Shown piece after piece: positions 1-9,333 of a stretch of DNA of 64,000 bases. The notes beneath the pieces were generated by a model that worked only from the letters and a program-made list of their open reading frames with translations, was not told where the DNA came from and searched no databases. Origin of the DNA: Chitinophagaceae bacterium (GTDB taxonomy: Bacteria; Bacteroidota; Bacteroidia; Chitinophagales; Chitinophagaceae); the NCBI GenBank assembly GCA_947446645.1, contig CANFHA010000001.1, positions 1 through 64,000 of the forward strand, given 5' to 3'. Positions within the stretch are counted from its first letter, which is position 1; the number at the start of each line of letters is the position of its first letter. The translations under genes were made by a program, and so were the position numbers.

Positions 1-455
1 AAGCTGTCTGGCGGCACCGTGTATACATGCATATTGCTGAGGCCTGTGGCGGTGCTGCCATCGCCAAAGTCCCACCGCACGCTGTCTACAGTGCCGGTGC
101 CGGCATATACAAAGTTCAGCGTGTCTGTGCCGCCATACACAGGGCTGCCGCCGTAGGTGTAGGCTGCCACAGGGCCTGCCCCGCAGCCGGTATCTGTCAC
201 CGTTACCGTATCATAGGTTACTGTGCCGCACAGGTCCATGCTTACCACGTAGGTAGTGGTGCCTGCCACCCGCACCCTTATAGTGCCACCGCTGTCTACA
301 GGCGCAGTGCCACCCAGCGTATACCAGTAGCACGGCATACCGCCGCCATTTGTCTCTGCTCCTATAGCTACCGTATCTCCCGTGCCGGCATACTTATCCG
401 GCCCCGCATACGCGGTGGCATCACTCGGTATTACGCTTACATCGTCTACTTCGTA
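1..455. repeat. direct repeat copy A, inside PKD gene
   Basis: This block matches 1763-2217 with about ten mismatches that I can count by eye. It covers the PKD-proximal part of the partial first gene and ends sharply near the codons for the YEVDDVSVI segment. The flanking N-terminal coding sequence is much more diverged. Confidence 0.85.
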
Positions 456-1151
456 GTAAGAGCCCGTTCCGGTATGCAAACGGATCTTATCGGTATGGGA
501 GGTATCTGTAAAACAGCCAATAGTGATATACTTTTCCGTACCATTGGCTGTAAAGCTGCCCTGTATCTTTGTCCAGTTCAGCGAATCACCTATTATTGCT
601 GTTTCCAGTATCTGAGGCGTGTATTCTGTATGAGGCCATCCACAGTGGCTGTTAGTATCTATGCTGCCATCATCCAGGTAGGCACCTATATGATTTATTG
701 CAAATGTTGCTGTATTAGCCATAACTACGTAAAAAGTAACACAATAAGACTGCCCCGCGGCAAGTGGTGACGATAGTCTTCCCATCAGATAGTCGCGCTG
801 ATATTCAATGGTCGTTGTCTCAATATTATTGTACATAGCCACGTCAAACATTCCCGTTCCCGAACGCGGATATTGATAAAACCACATATTTGCAGGAGCA
901 GTTGCCCCACCTCCCGGACAACAAAGATTACAGTATTCGGGGGAGCAGTTAGGGCTGCCAAAAAGCGTATCCAGCGTTGAAATAAAAGCAGTATCTATGC
1001 AACTCCAGTACAGTGCATCTTTTACCTGGTCAAAAGCATATGGGCATGTTTTTTTCTGCTCAAAATCTCCGTTCATTACTAAATTGATTTGCGCTTCCCC
1101 GGTTAGGGAAGCGCAAATAAGGCAAGCTACTATTAGAAAGGTTCGTATCAT
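1..1151 (-). CDS. PKD-domain T9SS-type secreted protein, C-terminus cut by window edge
   Basis: The reading frame is open from an ATG at 1149-1151 to the window edge, about 383 codons, so the C-terminus is missing. It begins with a signal peptide (MIRTFLIVACLICASLTGEA, then Q). A jelly-roll-like N-terminal module starting with INLVMNGDFEQ follows, then the start of a PKD domain with the WDFGDGS core. It is a close paralog of the next gene upstream, which ends only 19 bp before this start, so the two are probably one transcript. The last ~150 residues seen are almost identical to the paralog, while the N-terminal part has diverged. By analogy with the complete paralog, a second PKD domain and a T9SS sorting domain should lie beyond the edge. 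Cell-surface or secreted location is inferred; the ligand is unknown. Confidence 0.8.
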   Translation of the reverse strand, partial: MIRTFLIVACLICASLTGEAQINLVMNGDFEQKKTCPYAFDQVKDALYWSCIDTAFISTLDTLFGSPNCSPEYCNLCCPGGGATAPANMWFYQYPRSGTGMFDVAMYNNIETTTIEYQRDYLMGRLSSPLAAGQSYCVTFYVVMANTATFAINHIGAYLDDGSIDTNSHCGWPHTEYTPQILETAIIGDSLNWTKIQGSFTANGTEKYITIGCFTDTSHTDKIRLHTGTGSYYEVDDVSVIPSDATAYAGPDKYAGTGDTVAIGAETNGGGMPCYWYTLGGTAPVDSGGTIRVRVAGTTTYVVSMDLCGTVTYDTVTVTDTGCGAGPVAAYTYGGSPVYGGTDTLNFVYAGTGTVDSVRWDFGDGSTATGLSNMHVYTVPPDS

Positions 1152-1170
1152 CTGATAACAAATTTAAAGG

Positions 1171-2907
1171 TCACTGCGAAGTATGAAGCAACCTCACCAC
1201 ACTACGCATGCCACCCCCACCTGTTAGCTCAAGAATATAAACCCCGGCCGGATAGTTTTTGAGAGAAAACGTGTTTACTGCTTTAGTTAAAACACCTTCC
1301 TGTATGCACACACCCGTCATACTCATCACCCGGTATGCGGCATCTCCTGCCCCATCTACATGCACCTCATTACCTGCAGGGTTAGGCCACACACTTATCT
1401 CTTTGATGTCATGGTGAGCGGAGCCGAACCAGGGCTGGAGAGGGGTTCCCAAGGTCAGGTTCACTACCTGGCAGCCCGTATCATTACCGCAACGGCTATA
1501 GGCTATAGCACATACCGTGTACACACCACTGCCCGCATAAGTATAGGCAAATGGCAGGCTGCCGTAGCGCTTGCTGCCATCGCCCATCTGCCATATCACA
1601 CTATCTACATACAGTGTGCTGCCGGTATAGGTTATTGTTTGTGTATACCCGCCTGCCGGGCTGCTGGTGAAGGTAGCCGCCGGCACCGTGCACGCCACCG
1701 TATGCACCCACTGGCATACCGTATCTGCGCCACAGGGGCCATACACCATCAGGCACACATAAAAGCTGTCTGGCGGCACCGTGTATACATGCATATTGCT
1801 GAGGCCTGTGGCGGTGCTGCCATCGCCAAAGTCCCACCGCACGCTGTCTACAGTGCCGGTGCCGGCATATAAAAAGTTCAGCGTGTCTGTGCCGCCATAC
1901 ACAGGGCTGCCGCCGTAGGTGTAGGCTGCCACAGGGCCTGCCCCGCAGCCGGTGTCTGTTACCGTTACCGTATCATAGGTTACTGTGCCGCACAGGTCCA
2001 TGCTTACCACGTAGGTAGTGGTGCCTGCCACCCGCACCCTTATAGTGCCACCGCTGTCTACAGGCGCAGTGCCACCCAGCGTATACCAGTAGCACGGCAT
2101 GCCGCCGCCATTCGTCTCCGCTCCTATAGCCACCGTATCTCCCGTGCCGGCATACTTATCCGGCCCCGCATAGGCGGTAGCATCACTAGGTATTACGCTT
2201 ACATCGTCTACTTCGTACATTGCGATATGACCTAGATCCAAATGAATTTTATTAGTATGGGCAGTATCTGTAAAATTACCAATGGTGATATATTTTTCAG
2301 TTCCATTGGCTATAAAGTTGCCTTGAATCTTTATCCAATTCAATGTATCATTGATAATTGAGCTTTCTACCACTTGCGGAGTATATTGAGTATGTACATG
2401 TCCGCAAAAAGCATTAGTATCAATACTGCCATCATCCAAATAAGCACCAATATTATTGATAGCGTAATTGGAGTGATTTGCTAAAACGACATAAAAAGTA
2501 ACACAATATGATTGCCCTATGAGTAATGTATTTGATAGCCTACCCATTAAATAGTCACGTTGGTAGTCGGTAAACGTAACTCCATCCGTGTACATTCCCA
2601 TATCAAACATTCCGGCTCCTGAACGGGGATATTGATAAAACCAGATATTACTGGGAACAGAACCACCGCCAGTTCCACATAAATTACAGTATTCAGGCGA
2701 GCAATAGTGAAAACCAATTAAACTATCAAGCGGAGAAATAAAAGCGGTGTCTATACAGCTCCAGTATAGTGCGTCTTTTACCTGGTCATAGGCATATGGG
2801 CAGGTTTTCTTCTGCTCAAAATCTCCGTTAATTACCAAATTAATTTGCGCTTCCCCGGTTAGGGAAGCGCAAATAAGGCAAGCTATAATTATAAAGGTTC
2901 GTATCAT
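1171..2907 (-). CDS. PKD-domain protein with T9SS type A sorting domain
   Basis: A 578-aa secreted protein. I place the start at 2907 (MIRTFIIIACLICASLTGEA) because a good signal peptide begins there and the tandem paralog starts at the same residue. An ATG at 2991 would add 28 residues before the signal peptide. Order of domains: N-terminal NGDFE jelly-roll-like module (about residues 22-245), PKD 1 with WDFGDGS, PKD 2 with WQMGDGS, then a T9SS C-terminal domain (SVWPNPAGNEV near residue 508, then an AGVYILEL strand). PKD domains are usually spacers or adhesion modules, and the tail directs export and surface anchoring by T9SS. Substrate or ligand cannot be told. About 455 bp of this gene are nearly identical to its neighbour, which points to gene conversion. 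Confidence 0.82.
   Translation of the reverse strand: MIRTFIIIACLICASLTGEAQINLVINGDFEQKKTCPYAYDQVKDALYWSCIDTAFISPLDSLIGFHYCSPEYCNLCGTGGGSVPSNIWFYQYPRSGAGMFDMGMYTDGVTFTDYQRDYLMGRLSNTLLIGQSYCVTFYVVLANHSNYAINNIGAYLDDGSIDTNAFCGHVHTQYTPQVVESSIINDTLNWIKIQGNFIANGTEKYITIGNFTDTAHTNKIHLDLGHIAMYEVDDVSVIPSDATAYAGPDKYAGTGDTVAIGAETNGGGMPCYWYTLGGTAPVDSGGTIRVRVAGTTTYVVSMDLCGTVTYDTVTVTDTGCGAGPVAAYTYGGSPVYGGTDTLNFLYAGTGTVDSVRWDFGDGSTATGLSNMHVYTVPPDSFYVCLMVYGPCGADTVCQWVHTVACTVPAATFTSSPAGGYTQTITYTGSTLYVDSVIWQMGDGSKRYGSLPFAYTYAGSGVYTVCAIAYSRCGNDTGCQVVNLTLGTPLQPWFGSAHHDIKEISVWPNPAGNEVHVDGAGDAAYRVMSMTGVCIQEGVLTKAVNTFSLKNYPAGVYILELTGGGGMRSVVRLLHTSQ
1763..2217. repeat. direct repeat copy B, inside PKD gene
   Basis: Second copy of the block at 1-455, offset 1762 bp, in the same orientation and reading frame. 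The high identity, compared with the diverged N-terminal modules on its side, suggests recent conversion or unequal crossing-over between the tandem paralogs. Confidence 0.85.
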
Positions 2908-3127
2908 GCTTTTGGGTGAAATGCCATTGGCCGTCGCTGTGGCTGCGTTATTGTCCACACGGGCGAGGCCGTGTTCAGGAGTGGTATTCATAGTTTGTAG
3001 TTATAGGTGATATAGAACTTAAACCTAGGCTTTTTATTTCATATCTCATAGTGTCAAAGCTCCTTTATTTCGCTATCAACCAGATCATCGGTTATCGCAA
3101 CCAAAGCAAAACTTGGTTCGGTTGCAG

Positions 3128-3163
3128 ACAAAACAAAAAAAATTCCACCCCTAAGGATGGAAT
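3128..3163 (-). terminator. intrinsic terminator after the greA-HIT operon
   Basis: On the minus strand a hairpin with ATTCCA/TGGAAT arms (3142-3147 and 3158-3163) is followed by a run of eight T and a further T-rich stretch. It lies 25 bp downstream of the HIT gene stop, where an operon terminator is expected. Confidence 0.75.
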
Positions 3164-3187
3164 CTAAAATTAAAAAGTCGGGAATAA

Positions 3188-3580
3188 TTACAGCTGCTTC
3201 AATATCTTCTCCTGTGCATCTTTCATCTGCTCAGGTGTTAGCTTCAGCTTAGCCCTGGTAAAGTTAAGATCACCAGCCGAGTCTATAGGCACCAGGTGCA
3301 TATGTGCATGAGGTACTTCCAGCCCTATTACACTTATACCACACCGGTCGCAGGGGAAGGCAAGCTCTATACCTTTTGCTATTGGTTTGGCAAATACCAG
3401 CCACTCACTCAGCAGTTGGTCGTCTACGTCAAATATCTTGTCTACCTCTGTCTTTGGCACTACCAGCACATGGCCCTCGCGCTGCGGCGCAATGTCCAGG
3501 AAGGCAAAGAAGTGGTCGTTCTCCGCAATTTTATAACAGGGTATATCTCCCGCTATGATCTTTGAAAATATGCTTGCCAT
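3188..3580 (-). CDS. HIT family nucleotide hydrolase/transferase
   Basis: A 130-aa protein of normal HIT length. The signature His-x-His-x-His is visible as PHAHMHLVPI near residue 90, whose middle histidine is the nucleophile in the family. The N-terminal SIFSKIIAGDIPCYKIAEND is typical of the HINT/Hit-like branch that hydrolyses purine nucleoside phosphoramidates or related dinucleotides; the physiological substrate in bacteria is generally unsettled. The protein is expected in the cytoplasm. It starts 4 bp after greA stops on the same strand, so the two are almost certainly co-transcribed and end at the terminator at 3128-3163. No unusual features. Confidence 0.9.
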   Translation of the reverse strand: MASIFSKIIAGDIPCYKIAENDHFFAFLDIAPQREGHVLVVPKTEVDKIFDVDDQLLSEWLVFAKPIAKGIELAFPCDRCGISVIGLEVPHAHMHLVPIDSAGDLNFTRAKLKLTPEQMKDAQEKILKQL

Positions 3581-3584
3581 ATAA

Positions 3585-4058
3585 CTAAATACCTATGTTC
3601 TCTATCTTCAGCTTAAAAGTGCCTACCGGAGCCGTAATATCTGCTATCTCACCCACCTGCTTGCCCAGCAGCCCCTTACCTATTGGCGAGGTCACTGATA
3701 TCTTGCCCAGCTTCAGATCAGCTTCCTTTTCAGATACTATGTGGTATATAAGCGTTTTCTTAGTACCCATGTGTGTTACCGTTACCTTGCTCAGCACAGA
3801 CACCTTGCTAATGTCTATGTCCTTGGCATCTATCACACGTGCATTCATCAGCGCAGTCTCCAGGCGGGATATTTTTGCTTCGTGGTGCCCCTGCGCTTCT
3901 TTGGCAGCATCGTACTCTGCATTCTCCTTAAGGTCACCCTTCTCCCTCGCTTCAGCTATCTGCCTTGCTATCTCTGCACGCCCTGATGTTTTCAGTAAGC
4001 TTAGCTCCTCCTTCATTTGGGCCAGGGTCTCTTTAGTCAGGTAGTTATAATCAGACAT
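3585..4058 (-). CDS. greA: transcription elongation factor GreA
   Basis: A 157-aa protein of normal GreA length. The N-terminal coiled coil (YLTKETLAQMKEEL through about residue 75, with GDLKENAEYDAAKE) is the finger that enters the RNA polymerase secondary channel and carries the acidic tip residues. The C-terminal FKBP-like domain (SPIGKGLLGKQVGEI) binds polymerase. GreA stimulates cleavage of backtracked RNA. I choose the ATG at 4058 (MSDYNYL) rather than 4097, because the extra 13 codons would run into the terminator hairpin of the upstream gene and are not typical of the family. It is followed by the HIT gene 4 bp later. Confidence 0.95.
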   Translation of the reverse strand: MSDYNYLTKETLAQMKEELSLLKTSGRAEIARQIAEAREKGDLKENAEYDAAKEAQGHHEAKISRLETALMNARVIDAKDIDISKVSVLSKVTVTHMGTKKTLIYHIVSEKEADLKLGKISVTSPIGKGLLGKQVGEIADITAPVGTFKLKIENIGI

Positions 4059-4083
4059 TCCAATAAAATATTTAGTGATTACA

Positions 4084-4120
4084 GAAAAAAAATACAACGC
4101 CTCTCAGGGAGAAGCGTTGT
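4084..4120 (-). terminator. intrinsic terminator after PorV/PorQ-like gene
   Basis: The arms ACAACGC and GCGTTGT (4094-4100/4114-4120) have an inner TCTC/GAGA continuation, giving a long stem. On the minus strand it is followed by a run of T (complement of 4084-4092). It lies 27 bp after the stop of the PorV/PorQ-like gene and separates it from greA. Confidence 0.8.
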
Positions 4121-4146
4121 GATACAAAAATACAAAAAAATAATTA

Positions 4147-5226
4147 TCAGCGGGAAAGGCGAAGCGATATCATATGCACACCGTTTGCAGGGCGCACTGT
4201 AGGCCTGAATGAATAATCAAGCGCAAGCATAGGACCGTTGCCCAGTCTTGTCTGCACTGTAGCACCCATTGCCAGGCCCATGTACATGGTAGAGCTGGTG
4301 GTTGGGTTACCGATACCGTTCTCATACCTGTAGGCTGCACGCAGCATAAACAGGTTGCGGAAACCATACTCAAGGCCAAGGCCAAGGTAATCGTTGTTGA
4401 ATGAGTTAGAAGTGAAGTTGCCAAACATAGACAGGCGCTGCATAGGCACTGCATCCTTTGAGCTCAGGTGCTTCTCATCAAGAAACAGGTCGTAAGACAC
4501 GCCTATGTTCAGGTAAGTCGGCATAGCGAACTTGTCTGATGGGTAGCGCTCGCTTACAGCGAATGTAGGTGTGCTCTGAGGCTGGTCACCGTTCACTGCA
4601 AAACCATTGCCTGAGAAACGCATGTTGGTGCCGATATTGCGCAGTGTGATACCGAAGTGGAAGTTATCCCTCTTGCCGGTAACATATTGTATACCACCTT
4701 CAAAAGCCAGGCCCAGCGCATTGATGTTGCTGATCTGCTCAGAAACGTAGGTGATACCTACACCTGCATTGATATGCGTAGAGAACTGCTTGGCGAAGCC
4801 AATAGATACATTAAGGAACTGCGGGTGGTAAGAACCCTTACCCTCCGGGTTAAAGTAGTCGGTAGTTGGTATGTCACCAAAGCTCATAGACATGATATTG
4901 ATGCCTATTACGCCCGCATCGCCCACTTTCTGCGCCACAGCCAGGTCGTTGATGCTGATACTGGTGCCACTGAGATAGATACCATGGGATACACCTACTT
5001 CCGTAGTCGAATCCTGTGCAAGACCGGCAATATTATTCTTCATTGCTTCAATACCACCAACCGAGGCAGTGTTAAGGCCAAAAAGACCGGTAGACCGTGC
5101 CCATGGGTTAATGCTTAGCTCTGGTGCTCCAGACTGGCCTGTGCGGTCCTTGTTACCAGCAAAACTATTAAATGACATTCCGAGCGCGCAAACTGCAACT
5201 AAAGTCTTGATCGTAAAGTTTTTCAT
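4147..5226 (-). CDS. PorV/PorQ-family outer-membrane barrel protein
   Basis: About 359 aa from the ATG at 5226; a second in-frame ATG lies 6 bp upstream, but MKNFTIKTLVAVCALGMSF makes the cleaner signal peptide. The segment NPWARSTGLFGLNTASVGGI after the signal peptide and the many alternating beta strands ending in SLRLSR are typical of PorV/PorQ-like proteins, a FadL-related barrel family. PorV shuttles cargo to the T9SS sortase PorU; PorQ-like members are less well defined. It is the last gene of a minus-strand trio with a TonB-dependent receptor and a 1337-aa secreted protein, so it may be a dedicated partner for that cargo (inference). I cannot tell PorV from PorQ or a divergent paralog. 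Confidence 0.8.
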   Translation of the reverse strand: MKNFTIKTLVAVCALGMSFNSFAGNKDRTGQSGAPELSINPWARSTGLFGLNTASVGGIEAMKNNIAGLAQDSTTEVGVSHGIYLSGTSISINDLAVAQKVGDAGVIGINIMSMSFGDIPTTDYFNPEGKGSYHPQFLNVSIGFAKQFSTHINAGVGITYVSEQISNINALGLAFEGGIQYVTGKRDNFHFGITLRNIGTNMRFSGNGFAVNGDQPQSTPTFAVSERYPSDKFAMPTYLNIGVSYDLFLDEKHLSSKDAVPMQRLSMFGNFTSNSFNNDYLGLGLEYGFRNLFMLRAAYRYENGIGNPTTSSTMYMGLAMGATVQTRLGNGPMLALDYSFRPTVRPANGVHMISLRLSR

Positions 5227-5252
5227 ACACATAAACGAATAAAGTAGTAAAT

Positions 5253-5279
5253 GTTCCTGCCTGCGGTGCAGGCAGGAAC
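5253..5279 (-). other. perfect 12-bp hairpin between two operon genes
   Basis: GTTCCTGCCTGC and its exact reverse complement are separated by a 3-nt loop. It sits 12 bp after the stop of the 1337-aa gene and 26 bp before the PorV/PorQ-like start. There is no clear T run on the minus strand, so it looks more like an attenuator or mRNA 3'-end stabiliser than a full terminator. Confidence 0.6.
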
Positions 5280-5290
5280 TAAATGTTTGA

Positions 5291-8200
5291 TTAGTAGTTT
5301 GTTACGTCAATTGGGCGTGATGAACCAAACCAACGGATTACAGTTTCACCTATTCCATCTGCTTTAACATCCATCAGGTACATGCCGCTGGAAATAGGCA
5401 GGCCTGCCGAGTTACGGATATCCCAATCGATATAAGACGTATTAGGCTCATTTTTAGTAAGCGTGCGTATCAGCGAACCATCAAGGCTGTAGATATAGAT
5501 GGTAGCCTTAGCCGGAAGATTGATGATCCTAACCTTGGTATCGAAGCGATTCTGCTCATAACCTGAATAACCATAATAAGGGTTAGGCACAGCGTAAATC
5601 CTGTCGAGTAGGACATCCCTGTTAGAGTTATCACTCAGCGCGGTAGGAGCATAATCGTTTGTACTGAACGTATAGTAAGGATTGTATGGAGTAGCCGGAG
5701 TTACAGGCACCGGAGACACGATTGCAGGATTAACTGCGGCGTAAGGCGCATAAGGCACATTTACACGGAACCTAAGGGTAGTTTTGTTAGGTATCAGCCC
5801 CTGGTTAAGCGGAAGCAAGTTCAGCTCAGGATTAAGAACCGGTACACCTACCCATTCGCACGCAGAATATGCATTCTTTAATGGTATCAGGTTGTTAGGC
5901 GATGCCAGTTTAACAGTGTTCATAAACACCTTGTCACTATCGTAAGTAGATCTAAGGATATACACAATGTGCTTACCACCAAATAATACTGTGTTGTTGA
6001 AGTTGCTGAAGATAGTAGATGTCGGATTCCAGATCATATCAGAACCATTGTCACTGGAGAGATAAGAATCTTCACCGAATACGATGTTCAGGCGGCGACC
6101 GGTAACCTGGTCGATAGCATAACCCGGGAACCATGACATACCTGCATCAGCAGCATTCTCAGAGTATTTTGGTGAGCGGCCATCAGCAGCAAAATCACCG
6201 TTCCAGCCAGCGTGATTGCGGATAAAGAACTTATTCGCTGAGCCTTCAGAAAGAACCTTATCTTCCTGCTGCTCAATTACTGCACACCTGGTCCATTTAG
6301 ACGTTTCTTTTGTAAACACAAGGTTTACGTCGCTGAGCCTGTGCATCAGGGCTATTGCAGAGTCTGCAGAAAGCCTTGCAGCACCCACTTCAAAACCGCA
6401 AACAGCGCCTGTGCCAGTATAACCACCATAGTAGAAACCAGCGGCAGCTGCATAAGGACCCCATGTGCTGGTTGTCGGCGAAAAGTTAGCAAACATATTT
6501 TGGTAAGCTGCCAAAGTATCTACTTTGTAATCATTGAACTGGCATGGCGTCTGATGCGTATAGATCTGCGTATTGCCAACCCTTAACCAGTTTGCAAAAC
6601 TACTGTCTGACTGGTCAGCTACGCCGAACAACCATGGTTTGGAAGGATCTTCAAAAGTGATGTCTGAAGCAATGTATCCGTTTCCATTTGCCTGGTCATA
6701 ACCCGGAGCTTTTACTTGTCTTACAGAAACAGAAATACCATATTTTTCCACGATCTGCTCATTGATCGCAGAGATATCCTGCTCGCTATAGATAGTTTGC
6801 GTAATGCCATTTTCATCGATACCCGTAAGTGTCCAGGTACCTGTAGTATCAATACCCCTTGCAGCAGAGTTACCTCCGTTAAGTTGTAATACCCAGTTAT
6901 ATTTAGGTACACGTACCGGATCTACTACTTTTACATTAATAGGTCCTTCGCCTGGCGTATATGTTGCAGTATCTATGCTGTTATTGAGCATAACCGCATC
7001 TTCAGACGCAGCATTCAACTGCACAAAGTTGCCACCGTTACCGGTACCTTCAACACGTGTGATAACAACACCCTGACCGTAATCAGAATTAATCACTGTA
7101 CCCATATCACCATTTGCAGGGTTAGGAAGTGCAGTAACCACCTTCACGTTAGCACCACCGGCACTGTGCGCGCTGCCTATGTAAGCCGCATCCTGTGTAA
7201 ATGTAGGATTAGTAGGATCGAATGGAGCGAAGTTATTGTAACCGTAAGCAATGGCTACGAAGTAATAGTTATGATAGTTGACCAGGCTTTTATCAGAGCC
7301 GGTAGCGAACTGGTCTTGTGTAAGCTCAAAGCTGTGTACTATACCGCTGTCCTTACCAATCACCTTTATCTGTGGTACATAAGTAGTAGCGCTCACTGCA
7401 AGGTCCACAACATAGTTAACTGCCTGACTCACACCGTTGTGCACGTCACACTGAAACACTTCCACCGCTTTTGTACCATCAACTTCGCCTGTGGTCTGGT
7501 TGAAGATATCTGCCGCACTAACCTGGCTGTTAGCCAGCTGAAACACACGGTAGCCTTCGAAATGATACAATGAGTCGGGTTTTCCGTTAGCTTTAACAAC
7601 GGCCTGGTGGTACTGCAGTGAATCTTTATACGTACCGGTAGCACGCCCGTAGTTTTCGCCGTAGTTATTGCTGCCGAAATCGTTAACAAGGTAGAAAACC
7701 AGCCTCCTGTCGAGCGCACGCACTTCCATACGTGGGGCTTCCGGACCTTCCACTGTCTTAAAGTGGTTGTCAAACAGCGCCTGTGCACCATCATCAATGT
7801 TACGGATGAGATTAAAATTAGTACGGCCACAACCGCCCGCTGGCTGAGGAGCCCAAACGCAACCAAATGTGATATCATTGATAGCACCCGGCACCAGCTC
7901 AAACGGACCAGATGAGAATATAAAGCGACGGTCGCCTGTAGTATTGTTACATGCACACTCTGACCAGCCTGAGCGGTCACCGGCATCTCCCCAGAATACG
8001 AAGTTGGTAGATGGGCCCGACCCGTAGCCTACAGACGGTATGCCTGCTCCCTGGTAATCATAAGAAAAGTGCTCCCCATTAATAATAGTACCCGTCATGT
8101 AGTTATACATCTGGATACCATTGTTAGGGTTACCGATCACGCTCGCATCATTATTGAAATAAGTAAAGTTGGTCATGCCCAGCTGCTGTATCTGTACAGT

Positions 8201-9304
8201 GTCCGGCAAACCTGCACGGTGAACAGTTACAGTTCTCTTAGGGCCCTGAAAGAAGTCAAGACCAACTTGTGGAGGATTAATACCATAGCTATTAACCGGG
8301 TGACCGGCACCGCCACCGTCATCATTAGTACCGTTGTACTGGATACCAAGGCCTCTTGATGTATCGCAACCAATAAAGTCATCAAGATAATAACCAAGGT
8401 CACAGTCATCCCATACAGCAATGTAAGTACTGTCTATGGTAAGTGCGCCGCGATTAATAACGCGGTAGTTACAGAATGTAGAGTTATTCAGGAAGTCCTG
8501 TGTAGCATAGGCAAACGCGCTGGTTTGCACTTCAATTCCCATTGCTGCGGTAAGAGACATCTGCTTTACGTTACCGGCATCATTAAATACCCACCAGATG
8601 TACTCGTCACCGGTGATCTTTGGATATTCACCCTGTTCAGGCTCATATTTCCCGTTACCGTTAAGATCTTCAAACGGTGCGTAAGTAAAGTTCGGGTTGA
8701 GGTACAGCTTGGTAACACCATCGCTGCCTATTACGCCCCTGTTCTGTTTTGTGCTCGAGTTTCCGTTAGCCGGCCACTGGTAGATCGGATCAAACTTTGA
8801 TGCACTGTTGTCGCCACCGCTTTTGTAGTTGGCGATGAACTGGGTGATCGTTGCTTTGTCAATTTTCCAGAAACGGTCCCACAGATTACAGGTATCTGAC
8901 GTGATCTTACCATTGGCGTTAAGCGCTCCTGGCCAGTAGTCATTACCATTCTGGCGGTAAGTCTGCCCGGCTACTTTCAGCTGTCCCTGCTGATCGAAAC
9001 CGCCGATCCAGCATGATGCGGCAAACTGAGAGCTTTTGCCAGACCCTTTCGGGATTTCGTATGCTGCCACCTGTGTACCAAGGTTCCACCACATATCACC
9101 GCCGGTCATCAGGCGGGCACGGATGTTGTTGATATCAAGATCGATAGCCGCTGTTGCCGGCTGACAGCCTGCAGCAGTAGTTTTAAGATGGGCTCTGTGG
9201 TGAGTTGTTACTAAATCTTCACGTGCACCTGAACGCACAGCTATACCCATCATTCCTATCAAAGTGATAACTGTGGCAATTCGTATATATATTCTGGACA
9301 TCAT
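5291..9304 (-). CDS. giant secreted protein with FlgD-Ig-like C-terminus, probable T9SS cargo
   Basis: A 1337-aa protein with an N-terminal membrane/signal segment (MSRIYIRIATVITLIGMMG). I recognise no catalytic domain in the main body. The C-terminal ~100 residues (from about VPNPYYGYSGYEQ through SGMYLMDVKADG) resemble the FlgD-Ig/T9SS C-terminal beta-sandwich, with the NP...SGMY pattern seen in T9SS cargo. The protein ends in WFGSSRPIDVTNY. It lies between a TonB-dependent receptor (29 bp upstream) and a PorV/PorQ-like barrel (64 bp downstream, with a hairpin between), all on the minus strand. The likely role is a surface-exposed component exported by T9SS and working with these two; this is inference from context. 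A second ATG lies immediately after the first, so the start is uncertain by one codon. Confidence 0.75.
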   Translation of the reverse strand: MMSRIYIRIATVITLIGMMGIAVRSGAREDLVTTHHRAHLKTTAAGCQPATAAIDLDINNIRARLMTGGDMWWNLGTQVAAYEIPKGSGKSSQFAASCWIGGFDQQGQLKVAGQTYRQNGNDYWPGALNANGKITSDTCNLWDRFWKIDKATITQFIANYKSGGDNSASKFDPIYQWPANGNSSTKQNRGVIGSDGVTKLYLNPNFTYAPFEDLNGNGKYEPEQGEYPKITGDEYIWWVFNDAGNVKQMSLTAAMGIEVQTSAFAYATQDFLNNSTFCNYRVINRGALTIDSTYIAVWDDCDLGYYLDDFIGCDTSRGLGIQYNGTNDDGGGAGHPVNSYGINPPQVGLDFFQGPKRTVTVHRAGLPDTVQIQQLGMTNFTYFNNDASVIGNPNNGIQMYNYMTGTIINGEHFSYDYQGAGIPSVGYGSGPSTNFVFWGDAGDRSGWSECACNNTTGDRRFIFSSGPFELVPGAINDITFGCVWAPQPAGGCGRTNFNLIRNIDDGAQALFDNHFKTVEGPEAPRMEVRALDRRLVFYLVNDFGSNNYGENYGRATGTYKDSLQYHQAVVKANGKPDSLYHFEGYRVFQLANSQVSAADIFNQTTGEVDGTKAVEVFQCDVHNGVSQAVNYVVDLAVSATTYVPQIKVIGKDSGIVHSFELTQDQFATGSDKSLVNYHNYYFVAIAYGYNNFAPFDPTNPTFTQDAAYIGSAHSAGGANVKVVTALPNPANGDMGTVINSDYGQGVVITRVEGTGNGGNFVQLNAASEDAVMLNNSIDTATYTPGEGPINVKVVDPVRVPKYNWVLQLNGGNSAARGIDTTGTWTLTGIDENGITQTIYSEQDISAINEQIVEKYGISVSVRQVKAPGYDQANGNGYIASDITFEDPSKPWLFGVADQSDSSFANWLRVGNTQIYTHQTPCQFNDYKVDTLAAYQNMFANFSPTTSTWGPYAAAAGFYYGGYTGTGAVCGFEVGAARLSADSAIALMHRLSDVNLVFTKETSKWTRCAVIEQQEDKVLSEGSANKFFIRNHAGWNGDFAADGRSPKYSENAADAGMSWFPGYAIDQVTGRRLNIVFGEDSYLSSDNGSDMIWNPTSTIFSNFNNTVLFGGKHIVYILRSTYDSDKVFMNTVKLASPNNLIPLKNAYSACEWVGVPVLNPELNLLPLNQGLIPNKTTLRFRVNVPYAPYAAVNPAIVSPVPVTPATPYNPYYTFSTNDYAPTALSDNSNRDVLLDRIYAVPNPYYGYSGYEQNRFDTKVRIINLPAKATIYIYSLDGSLIRTLTKNEPNTSYIDWDIRNSAGLPISSGMYLMDVKADGIGETVIRWFGSSRPIDVTNY

Positions 9305-9333
9305 AACTTATTAAAGTTATATTAATTAAATAA

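Noticed and set aside
27-770. Plus-strand 247-aa ORF at the start of the window
   Set aside because: It lies opposite the partial PKD gene, which has a signal peptide and domain matches; the plus-strand translation is Cys/His/Arg-rich and shows no recognisable domain.
2908-2991. 28-residue N-terminal extension of the second PKD gene
   Set aside because: The signal peptide starts at 2907 and the paralog has no such extension; the segment may be chance open frame.
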